In this document: in pieces, positions 54,946 to 64,000 of the stretch
Numbering within the stretch: the first letter of the stretch is position 1
Layout: the number at the start of each line of letters is the position of its first letter
Source: Delphinus delphis
Taxonomy: Eukaryota; Chordata; Mammalia; Artiodactyla; Delphinidae
Direction: 5' to 3'
Assembly: GCF_949987515.2 (NCBI RefSeq)
Contig: NC_082692.2
Coordinates: forward strand, 88,421,488 to 88,485,487
Length of the DNA: 64,000 nucleotides
Notes under the pieces: model-generated
Told to the model about the DNA's origin: nothing
What the model saw: the letters and a program-made list of their open reading frames with translations, nothing else
The model's database searches: none
Program-made: the position numbers and the translations under genes

Positions 54946-56079
54946 TACTGTGATTAAATTGAATGCTTTCCAAATGTGTGTGGAGAGATGTGAGTATTCT
55001 TTGTAGAACACAAAACACAAAGATGAAGTAAAAAATAAAGATGCCTGAATTAACAAAGTTCTCAATCCCGGCTAGGATTAAAAAAAACTATGTAGGAAAT
55101 GTCCAAGAAATCTAATTCTGAGAGAACGGTTTCAAGATACAAGGCATTCTTAGAATTGTTACAGTTTAAACTAGACTTAACTACAGAGATATTTTTAATA
55201 TGATGCTGGAATAAGACAAGCTCGCACAAGTCTGTGTGTATGAATGCGAAAAAATGTATGATCTTGTATGTTCTTTTTACATCTCATGTAGTAAATGACT
55301 CCTATCTGCCAGGTGCTGCCCATCTCCATGGCTCACAGCCTTCCCAAAGTTGAGTTGGTAATGAGACTCAAATATCATGCAGATTGCCTGATACCTTTGC
55401 CCTCACCAATTCAACAACTGTGGGATTCTGAACTATTGATAAAATATAATAAAGGATTCCAACATGAATTGTAGCTGGAAAAGAGATTTTAAAATGTCAT
55501 GCCTTCTCTGTGAACCCTTCAAAATGAAAGATGAAATGGTAGGTGGGAGAGAGGCACAAGAACAACTACAATTTATAGACTTTGGGATAATTTCAGAAGG
55601 TTCCTGTTATCTCAGATCATTTTTGATAATTAAAATAGACAATATTATTGACTTCATTTAGTCTGTTGGCACTGCTTGTGAGACTATCTAGGCATGTAAT
55701 TTGATTGCCTTACTTATTAGGCTTCATTGGTATCCTGAGAGTTCTCGACTTTTGATTTTTGTGCAAAATATAGGCCCTGTGTTTTCATTTCGGTTCCTGG
55801 GCAGGTTTCAAGGATGCCTTGACACTTTATTATAAGCAGCTAAAATACTATGCTGTATTTATATATCCAGGGAGCAATACATTATTTAATATTATTTTAT
55901 ACATTATATGTATTCACCATGGTATTGGAATGAGCAACAATTGAAATCCTGCTGTTCACAAGGCAAAGTGCCCTGCTTCTCTGCATAGTAAATAGCAAAT
56001 CCTCATTGTATGTCATCTGATTGCTCACTGTCCTGATAGCTTCTCATGTGGGAATAAATTAATCCATGCTTCCCTTTAA
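54946..56079. other. Unique sequence
   Basis: No gene or repeat recognised. AT-rich near 55,855-55,920. Confidence 0.4.
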
Positions 56080-56285
56080 AGGAGACAGTATGATGGAATA
56101 GAATGAGCCCTGAATTTGAAGTTAAAAGAACCCAATCTAACCCACTTACTGACTAGCTGAACTTGAATAAGACACATTTGTTGAGTCTATCAAATAGAGG
56201 TAAAACTATCCTGCCTCCCTCCCTCTGAGAGTCACCTTGAGAATCAAATGAGATAACATATGTGGAATACTTTGTAAAATGGGCA
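56080..56285 (+). mobile_element. MIR SINE relic
   Basis: GACAGTATGATGGAATAGAA, GAACCCAATCTAACCCACTT, ACTGACTAGCTGAACTTG, AATCAAATGAGATAACATAT, GGAATACTTTGTAAAATG. Confidence 0.62.
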
Positions 56286-57519
56286 GCATGAGGCAAAGGT
56301 GAAGTATTATTGGGAGGGGCGAAGGATATGGAAACTGTCTATCACCAGGGTTCAGACATGTCTGAGAATGACTGCTGAATGGTGAAGCAATTCTCCCAGG
56401 AGTCTGTTTACTTAAGAGACCTGGCGCCTGCTTGAATAGAAGTCATAATAAGAGATGATAAGGCAGGCAGTAAAAACAGAAACAAAAACAAAACAAATTT
56501 TGATCTCTTGAGAAAGTGAATGATTATGAAACCACTGCAAGAACTGTCATTAGATTTCTCTTCGGGTTCCATCTCTTTGGTCTCTTCTATGAGTCACATG
56601 GAAAGAGGGTAGGGAAGTTTTAAAGAAAAGCTAGTAGAGCCTGAAAGATATGTGGAGAAGCAGCAGCTCTTGGAGACCATTTATATCCAGTAAAACTTTT
56701 AAAGTGGAAAGAGGCATTCTTCTCACATACCATAAGAGAACATCATTTATCTTTGACAATTCAGATACTTCAATTCATCATTGACATGACAGTACCTGGC
56801 ATTGCAGACATTCCAAGGTCATTACTGAAATATTGCTGAGCATCTGTGCAAGACCTTGGCAGCCACCAAACCTATCTGATGTAATAGAGTTCCCACTCAG
56901 AGATGGCTACCTTTCTCTTGGTGAGTTGTGCTTATGTAGAATAGCCCTGACACCCAAGTTTGGGCTATCTGTGACTATGTCTTTGCTTTCTGAACGTCTT
57001 CTTCTTGTGGTCTGTTATCTGGGTTTGACATGATTCAGGCAGACAATAAGATTTGCTTTACATTAAAATTAAATTTAATCTAATTAAAAATGTTGAATAA
57101 AGAGACAGAGTTTCAAAGTCATGGAAGCTTCCCCACATAATTATCAGGGTTTTAGAGAGAGCCCAGAGTCTTTTTTGCTGAATTTCTCTGAATATGTCTC
57201 AGTTCTTGCTCTTACTGAAGCTGCTTTGTTCAGTGCTTCTTTTTATTCCTAATACAATGATAGAATTATTCCAACAAATTCCATTAGAAAGAACTAATTT
57301 CTATTGTTACGCACTAAGAGAAGCTTAACTAAGACATGAGGGAAAAGGACTTTACCGGTGACTGGGGTTCAACTTTAGTAAGTTAGAGGAAAATCAGTGT
57401 AATATGAATATGAGTTATTCAGTTATACATTATTCTGGCAGTTTCTGTGAAGGTTGGTTGGTTTTGTTTTGTTTTTGTTTTTGGAGGAGATTAACATTTA
57501 AATGGGTGGACTTTGAATA
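56286..57519. other. Unique sequence
   Basis: No gene or repeat recognised. A TTTTG-rich patch lies at 57,460-57,482. Confidence 0.4.
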
Positions 57520-57797
57520 AAGCAGACTGCTCTCCTTAATGTGGGTGGGCCTATCCAATAAGTTGAAGACCTGAATAGAACAATGACTGACCTTCTCAAA
57601 AAAGAAGGAATTCTGACAGCAGACTACATGTGGATTTGAACTGCAACTTTCCCCTGGGTCTCCAACCTACTGGCCTACCCTGCAGATTATAGTTTTGTAC
57701 CTCCACAATCATAAACCAATTTTTTAAAATAAATCTGTCTCTCTATATATACACAGGCTGTTGGTTCTGTTTCTCTGGAGAATCCTGACTAATACAT
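57520..57797 (+). mobile_element. LTR-like relic (family uncertain)
   Basis: AATGTGGGTGGGCCTATCC, AAGTTGAAGACCTGAATAG, then ATAAATCTGTCTCTCTATAT and GGTTCTGTTTCTCTGGAGAA, ending CCTGACTAATACATA. This is a recognisable common mammalian repeat with an LTR-like end; I cannot name it with certainty. Confidence 0.5.
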
Positions 57798-57989
57798 ATA
57801 CTGTTACCTGACTCATTGGCATAGCTATTAGGCCCTGTGAAATAGCAGTTCTCAGCCTTATTGCTGTAAGATTGGTGGGAATCAGTTGAAGACAAAGGAG
57901 TGAGACTATTGAAAAATAAATTGGAGATTTTATAAAACCCTCAGCCTCTCTTGTCTATCCAGCACACTGGGTTGTGAATGCTTTATAAA

Positions 57990-58480
57990 TGGGTGTGTGC
58001 CTATATTATTTTCTATTTCTGCTGTAATGAATTATCACAAATGTATTGGCTTAAGACAACAAAAACGTATTATCTTACTGCTGTGGCAGTCAGAAGTCTA
58101 AAATGAGTTTGCAGGGCTGTGTGTCTTCTGGAAGCCACAGGAGAATCTGTTTCATTGCTCTTCCAGCTTCTCGAAGCTTCCTACACTCCTTGGTTTATGG
58201 CCTCTTCCTGAAATCACTCCACTCTCACCTCCCATCATCACATCTTCTTCTTTGACTGTGACCCTCCATAATGCCTCTTATAAGAATCCTATAATTACAT
58301 TGGATTCACGTGCATAATCTAGGCCAGTCTCCCCAACTCCAGATCCTTAACTTCATCATATCTGCAAAGCCTCTTATGCCACGTAAAGTACCATATTCAC
58401 AGATTCCAGGGTTTAGGACGTGGACATCTTTGGAGGGAGCCATGATTTTGCTTTCCATAGTGCCACATGTGGGAATGTGA
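57990..58480 (-). mobile_element. MaLR-type LTR (MLT1-like), inverted
   Basis: TTTCTATTTCTGCTGTAATG, GAATTATCACAAATGTATTG, CTTAAGACAACAAAAACG, GTCTTCTGGAAGCCACAGG, TATAAGAATCCTATAATTAC, then TTTAGGACGTGGACATC at the far end. It follows the same layout as the LTR at 39,304-39,830. Confidence 0.7.
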
Positions 58481-58867
58481 TCCTACAAGGGTATTATAGC
58501 TCAGATAAATGTTGAGGAGTATTTTTATTGAAGCTAAATGAAAGAGAATCCATTAATTTCTTTGCTCGTATTGCCTTCAAAATTTAGATCCAAAATCTTC
58601 TTTTCTTCTAACTTGGGATAAGGTAAGTAGTGAAACCAGCCATAGAACAGAAGACTTATCACTAAGAACATAAGAATGCTTACTAATTAGTGAGAATAAG
58701 TGCATGAACACAAGGGAGAGAGCCCTTGTTTGTGTGGAAGTTAAATTCTTTGTGAAAGCAGAGAAATAATAAGCACACAACAGATTGGAATGTATTTCAA
58801 GAGCGGACCCCACAGAATTTGCTGGTAAATTAGACATGGGGAGTGAGAGGAAGGGAGGTAGTAAGAC
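58481..58867. other. Unique sequence
   Basis: No gene recognised. It may contain weak L2 wording next to the piece at 58,868. Confidence 0.38.
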
Positions 58868-58935
58868 CTTGAGCATCTGCTATGTGGGTAACACTGCATT
58901 AGGCTCTGCAGAGACACCAACAACAAGACAGAGAC
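58868..58935 (-). mobile_element. L2 LINE 3' end relic
   Basis: TTGAGCATCTGCTATGTGGG, CACTGCATTAGGCTCTGC, AGACAGAGACCAGATCCTCC on the plus strand. Confidence 0.52.
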
Positions 58936-58939
58936 CAGA

Positions 58940-59532
58940 TCCTCCCTCAATGATCAAAATGTAGTAAAAGGATAAACTCAAAAGTCTAAGAATAGACATG
59001 GAACTAGCATCCTGTTATACACAGAAAAGAACAAACCAATGGACAATATACATTTGAAAAGATCTTAAGTCACTGCTCACCAAAGAAATGTAAATTAAAA
59101 TTATGACTTTTTCCCCAGAATTGGAAAACATTAAAAGACTGGTAGTAAAAATGAATGGCATGATGAGGCTACCTGAAAACCTATCTTGGTCATTAAAAGA
59201 GATATCAAACTTTGGCAAAGTTGTAGGGAATCAGATCTCTTCCAATATTGTTGGGCGAGAGGGTGGAAATTGGTATTAGTTTTTCAAAACAAGTGTTTCT
59301 ATACCTCTTAAAATTAGACATGTGCCATTTTCGTGGCCCAGCAATGACACATTAAAATGAGAGGAAAATCACAGAGGTGTACAAAGAGATAAATTCAGGA
59401 GGTTCACTGCAGTATTTTTATAATGGAACAAATCAGACCAAAACATCTCTTAACAGAATACTCATTAAATGGACTATTCATATCCATGTAACAAGTATTC
59501 CTAATGAAAAAGAGTAGGTAGATTTATATGCA

Positions 59533-59598
<66 letters not shown>

Positions 59599-59815
59599 TA
59601 TAAAACACATTGGTAAATGAAAATGCATTGCACTGATATATGCACAGTATTATATGTGTCTGAAATCTTTTAAAAAAACAAAACTTTATAATCTGTATGT
59701 ACATAGATAAATAGGAGCAGAATTCTATTTGAATGGAGAGTCAAGAACGGTATTTACGTATATTTTTGGATTATTGTAAAATGATATTGTACTAATGTAA
59801 CATTTGTATAATTAA
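58940..59815 (+). mobile_element. Ancient L1M, ORF2 3' region, no open frame
   Basis: Diverged sense L1 wording: CATTTGAAAAGATCTTAAGT, CACCAAAGAAATGTAAATTA, TTGTAGGGAATCAGATCTC, GGTGTACAAAGAGATAAATTC, CACTGCAGTATTTTTATAAT, TTAAATGGACTATTCATATC. The order matches the end of L1 ORF2. A later TA microsatellite expansion lies inside. Confidence 0.62.
59536..59592 (+). repeat. (AT)n microsatellite
   Basis: About 57 bp of uninterrupted AT repeat followed by AAAATATATAAAAC. The run of YI codons on the minus strand is this repeat. Confidence 0.97.
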
Positions 59816-59828
59816 AAAATTCAAACAG
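59815..59828 (+). repeat. Target-site duplication, left (short CHR SINE)
   Basis: AAAAATTCAAACAG, repeated exactly at 59,970-59,983. Confidence 0.9.
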
Positions 59829-59969
59829 AGGGATTTCCCTGGTGTCCCAGTGGTTAAGACACCATGCTTCCACTGCAGGGGACATGGGTTTGATCCTAGG
59901 TCGGGGAACTAAGATCCCGTGTGCCACGCCGCATGGCCTAAATAAATACATAAATAAAAATTTAAGAAG
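59829..59969 (+). mobile_element. Short CHR-like SINE with AATA tail
   Basis: GGGATTTCCCTGGTGTCCCA head, GGTTAAGACACCATGCTTCC, B-box region GGGTTTGATCC, GGGGAACTAAGATCCCGTG, CCGCATGGCC, then an (AAATA)n tail. About 140 bp; it lacks the GC-rich CHR core of the other copies, so it is a different subfamily. Confidence 0.9.
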
Positions 59970-59983
59970 AAAAATTCAAACAG
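59970..59983 (+). repeat. Target-site duplication, right (short CHR SINE)
   Basis: AAAAATTCAAACAG. Confidence 0.9.
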
Positions 59984-60639
59984 TGACAAAAACTGTTTAA
60001 AAAGAGTTGTTTCAATAAAAACAATGGATGGCAAAGACACTGTGCTGTATGGCTACACAAATTTGTCAAAGCTTTGCCCATGGGATACGCCCCAGATTCT
60101 CTTGATCATTTAGTGCTTTTTGTATTGATATGAAAATTAGATATTTTTCCAAACCAAAGGCAGTACAATATCTTTGAAATGCAAGGCAACATAACAGTGC
60201 AATACTTAACGGTTTTATTCAGTGCGAGGTCAGTAGAAATCAACCCTGTGATGAGGCTTCCTGCAAAGCTATCTCCATCATTAACTGCATTAAAAGAGAC
60301 ACAGAGCCTTGAACAAGAGAAGGAACAGCCCCTGTCTCCTCTATGCTGTGCATGCTCAACCCGAAGCCTTACACCCAGGTGTGGATGCCACATTTGAAGC
60401 ATGTGCAAAGGAAGAAACTGTGGCTGTTAAAGGCCTTGAAATGATGACTATAGGGAATAGTAAAATGAATGGAGAGCTACTTAACCAGGAGAAAAGGGTC
60501 CTCAAAGACATATGGTGGTTGACTCTAAGCATTTTAAGACAGCTACACAGAGGATAAAAGGAACTCATTTAGTTTGCATGCAAAATATGAAAATAATAAC
60601 TAGTATTTCACAAAACACTGACATGTGCACATCTTCTCA
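59984..60639. other. Unique sequence
   Basis: No gene recognised. Overlapping 70-100-codon frames on both strands at 60,106-60,568 shadow each other and have no known domain. Confidence 0.38.
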
Positions 60640-61100
60640 ATCCTGTGAGGTATTATTGTCTCATTTGGCAGCTGTGGCAGAGACTAAAAAAGTTTGTTTT
60701 TCTTTTCATAGTGCTATCCCTCAGAAATGGCCACCAACAAGGGACAATGTTTTCTAGCCCCCGTTGAAGTTAGATGTGGCCCTATGAATGTGTTCTAGTC
60801 AAAAGAACATTAATGAAAGAATTGGGAGCCATTTCTACATGTGCTGTATTTAAAAACACACACGTGTGTGTGTCCCCCACCCCTGACACACACAATATCC
60901 TTTGTGCCTCTTTCCATGTGCTTTTCCTCTTCTGGTTAGCTGGAATAAAGAAGAATTGCAACAGAACCTTGGAAACCAATGCTAATTATAATGGAGCCCC
61001 CATCATCCTGTGTGCCTGACTGAGCATGTGGAAAAGGGCTGCCCCATTAACTTGTTAACCCTCCCTGTACTGTGATGTAGTAAGAACTCAACTTCTAATG
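60640..61100 (+). mobile_element. Possible LTR relic (weak)
   Basis: Wording such as AAGTTAGATGTGGCCCTATG, GTTCTAGTCAAAAGAACATT and TTCCTCTTCTGGTTAGCTGG resembles an old mammalian LTR, but the usual polyadenylation end is not clear. A 16-bp CA/TG palindrome lies at 60,856-60,871. Confidence 0.3.
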
Positions 61101-62694
61101 AGCTTGAGCCATTGCACACTTTGAAGTCTGTTGTTAAAGCACTCAGCCTACCTTGATTCATTCAACGGGCTCAGAAAGTGAAATTCAACAGATGCGTGTA
61201 GAGTCCAAAAACAACTAAGCTCTCAAGCCGTTCAATCAGACTTGAACTCAGGCCATCTCATTCTGAATCCAAATCTTTTTCCCTTGCACCACTATGCCCT
61301 GCAACCAAACTAGGATCAATATTATAAATGCGGGCGGCAGAAATTATGGCTGCAAATGGCAAAACTAAAAGAACTTAGTAACGAGGATGATGTACTTCAT
61401 TCAAAGGAAAACAATCCATGGACTGAGGAGTACAGTGCCTCACAAGCAGTGGAGCACTGTCCCTGAGGGATTTGGGTCAAGAGCGAATTTATAGAACATT
61501 AGAAGAAGCAACATGGAAACAGGGTGATTGGTGAGGGATTGTAAGGGATGTCGTTATAAGGCTAGCAGGTTCTGTTTTCTAGGGTAAGGTAAACTAGCTA
61601 AAGTTGAGTTGGAGGATTGTGATTGTTGTATGTTAGGTTTCCTTGACAGTTTGCTTCCCACAAGTGCAGGTTTAGATTTGTGACGTGGGCTGGGCCGCTG
61701 GGGTTGCCTGCATTTTGTGCGTCCTGATATACAAATTAACTTGATCACAACTCAACAGAAGAGTTGTGTAACAGGCCTATATTTGCATTTCTTCAAGAGG
61801 CAATGTGTGCTCCATCTCAGGAGGTGTTCAAAAGGGAACATCAGAGAAAGTGTCAGAGCTAGATGATTTAATGTTTTTTACAACCTGAGATTCCATAATT
61901 CAGTGCACATTTGAAGCACTCAAATCATATTTATTATACAAACACTATGCACTCAGCAGCAATTTGGGAGCCCTGTGGTCTCCTTAGCAAGGCATAATGG
62001 AAATGCTAGGAACTGAGCCGGAAATAATTGAATAAGGACATTAACTAGTACAAGTTCTAATGAATTTTTCATTTAGAAAATTCGTAAGATTGAGATTAAT
62101 AAAGAGCTTCATTACAAACTTATGGATGATTCTTGAACAAATAAAGTTCCTGGGTAATTTGTTGACTATGGAAAAGCTTACACAAATATAAAAACCCATG
62201 CTTTTGAGTATCTGTCTTTACTGGGATGAGGGTCATATCCAGGGGACCCTGAGTAAGGGAGTGAAATGTCAGAGCAGATCTCTTTGGTCGACAGTAGTGG
62301 GGTCGATACAGGGATAAGGGCTGCAGGAGACAGATGATGATTTCAGGTCTGAGTAGCTGGACCGCAATAATTTCCACAGGCTCTTATAATACATACTGGG
62401 TTGGGTTTGAAGCAAATTCATTTGCACATGCAACTTCCCCTCCCCACAGCAAAGCTGAACATGGCACCTACTTTCTACCTGTCACCCTGTTCTCTAGAAA
62501 GGAAGGGGGAAAGGAATAGAAGAGGAAGCCAGGAGATATTGAGGTGAGCACAAAATAGACTTATCTCAAGTCCAGGTAACTATCCTAAGTTTTTTGTACA
62601 TTTTTGTCCAGACTTCACCCAATAAAGAGACAACTGCAAAAACTTTAAGTTACTTCCGTTGGTGCTTGCCACATAAAATTCCAAGGGGATTCAT
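61101..62694. other. Unique sequence
   Basis: No gene or repeat recognised in about 1.6 kb. Confidence 0.38.
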
Positions 62695-63925
62695 CTGTTC
62701 AACAAATACTTTTTAATCTCCTACTATATGTCAGACACTGATTGAAGTACTGGGGAGGCAATGATAAACAGAAAAAAACAACGCAGAGCTTATATTCCAG
62801 TGGAGGAGAGAGACAGTAAACTACATAAATACAAGGTGCACCATGTGTGATAGTGATAAATGCAAAAGAAGAACTTTAACCAAGACATGTTGGAGGAAGT
62901 TTTAATAAAGGTCATCAGGAAATGCCCTACTGAGATGGGGAATTTTGAGCAAGTTGTGAAGGAAGTGAGGATGTGAGCCAGACAAATGGTTGGGGAAGCT
63001 CATTCCAAGTAGAGGGGACAACAAGTACCAGGGTCCTAAGCTGGGTCTAGCATCAGAGAGCTTCATGGCTGGAGGAGAGGACAGTTGGGAGAAGGGATGA
63101 GATAATGACATTAGAAAGGTAACAAGGGTTAGAAAAAGTAGGACCTTGAAAGTCCTCATTAGAACTTTAAATCTGGTCTCAACGATAACTCTGGTAAACC
63201 TTAAGCAGAAGTTTGACAGGATCTAACTTACTTTGTAAGGAGATCACTCCAGCTAGTGTGTCAAATAGATGTGGCAAAGGTGGAAGCAGGAAGACCAAGT
63301 AGATTACTGCAAGAATCTAGGTCTCGTGGTTTGGTCAGGATGGTGGCTGTAGGAGCCGTGAGAACAGGATGAATTCTCAATGTTTTGAAGTTAGAAGTGA
63401 TAAGATTTCCTGATAGACTGAATATGGAGTGTAAGAGATAAAGAAGAGTTAAGGAATATATCAAAGTTTGGACTTGAACTAAAAGAATAGACATTAACCA
63501 AGAAGAAGGACCCTGAGAAGTTTTGACAAGGCGAAAGGGAGTTTGTGAAGAAGCAATTTTAAGCTTAGTTACAGTCAAATTGGACTTACCTCTTAGGCAT
63601 TCATGTAACATTCATCAAATAGGCAGTTGGACATACAAATGTAGATTTCAGACGAGAGGTTATAATGGAGATGGAAATTTAGGAGACGTCAGCATAGAGA
63701 TAGGTATTTAAAGTGATGTTACTGGCTGAGATCACCTAAGAGTGACTGTAGATAGCAAAAGCAGAAGAGGTCCTAGGACTGAGCCCTAGGCTCCTACAAC
63801 ATATAGAGGTTGCAGAAATGAAAAGGAACCAGCCTAAGAGACTGGAGAGTAAGTGATTAGAAAGGTAGGAGTCAAATAAGATAAACCAGATGTCTTGGAA
63901 ACAAAATAAAGAAACTTTTCAAAGA
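62695..63925 (-). mobile_element. Long L2 LINE with decayed ORF2 end
   Basis: The antisense L2 3' end (CTACTATATGTCAGACACTG, CTGGGGAGGCAATGATAAAC, CTTATATTCCAGTGGAGG) is followed by over 1 kb of reversed L2 coding sequence: AGGAAGTGAGGATGTGAGCC, AGGACCTTGAAAGTCCTC, GAAGACCAAGTAGATTACTG, CAGGATGGTGGCTGTAGG, AATAGGCAGTTGGACATAC, GGAGACGTCAGCATAGAG. The minus-strand frame at 63,261-63,611 is a remnant of this coding region, interrupted elsewhere by stops. It is the longest L2 in the window. Confidence 0.82.
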
Positions 63926-64000
63926 GAGAGAAATCAACAGTGGCACATGTTGCTGAGCATTTCACATTATGTGGACTGAGCTGTGATCTGGGATTTAGTA

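Noticed and set aside
63261..63611. Minus-strand frame of 116 codons
   Set aside because: L2 ORF2 remnant.
1..64000. CRISPR arrays, operons, phage or bacterial elements
   Set aside because: No direct-repeat/spacer structure and no prokaryotic genes; the sequence is mammalian.

Overview
The window is nuclear DNA of a mammal, very probably a cetacean (whale or dolphin). The diagnostic signal is eight tRNA-derived SINEs of the CHR type found in Cetacea/Cetartiodactyla, several of them the short form whose body runs through a GC-rich core (GGCTGGGCCCGTGAGCC) and ends in AGTGAGAGGCC. L1 3' ends and an L1 5' end of cetartiodactyl type agree with this, as do widespread mammalian MIR, L2, MER5, MER20 and MaLR relics. 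I see no host exon, splice-supported open frame, RNA gene or processed pseudogene; the window reads as intron or gene desert. All open frames over about 150 codons are L1 ORF2 remnants, and most of the rest come from SINE, L2, LTR or microsatellite sequence. Family names are given from recognition of sequence patterns, without a database search. || Layout. 1-2224: an ERVL-MaLR-type provirus relic with part of the left LTR, a non-coding internal region and the right LTR. 2.2-9.6 kb: old MIR/L2 pieces in unique sequence, including a MIR split by an L1 3' end that carries a CHR SINE in its tail. 9.6-16.7 kb: old L1M and L2 pieces, then about 4 kb of mostly unique DNA. 16,690-25,806: an ancient L1/HAL1-like element (minus strand) split by a full-length, dead cetartiodactyl L1 (16,962-24,102, minus strand) with a target-site duplication. 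25.8-40.6 kb: MIR, L2, hAT-like and MaLR-type LTR relics and one CHR SINE in unique DNA. 40,621-41,214: an L1 3' fragment with a different 3' UTR from the 17-kb copy. 41.2-44.75 kb: a repeat-poor block with a compound microsatellite and a cluster of regulatory-like motifs. 44.75-52.5 kb: four CHR SINEs, including a three-layer nest (L2, then LTR, then SINE). 52.5-64 kb: MER20, MIR, LTR relics, an ancient L1M with a long TA repeat, a short CHR SINE, and a long decayed L2 at the right end. || Working together. There is no operon or pathway here. The only machinery that once worked together is that of the retroelements: L1 ORF1 and ORF2 supply RNA binding, endonuclease and reverse transcriptase, and the tRNA-derived SINEs with A tails and 9-17 bp target-site duplications are their expected passengers. 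The L1 here is broken at many points and cannot supply those functions. I found no convincing undescribed biological system. The most useful leads are the nested insertion histories, the SINEs suited to presence/absence typing, the G-rich L1 3' UTR, and two repeat-free motif clusters near 42.2-42.7 kb and 45.5 kb.
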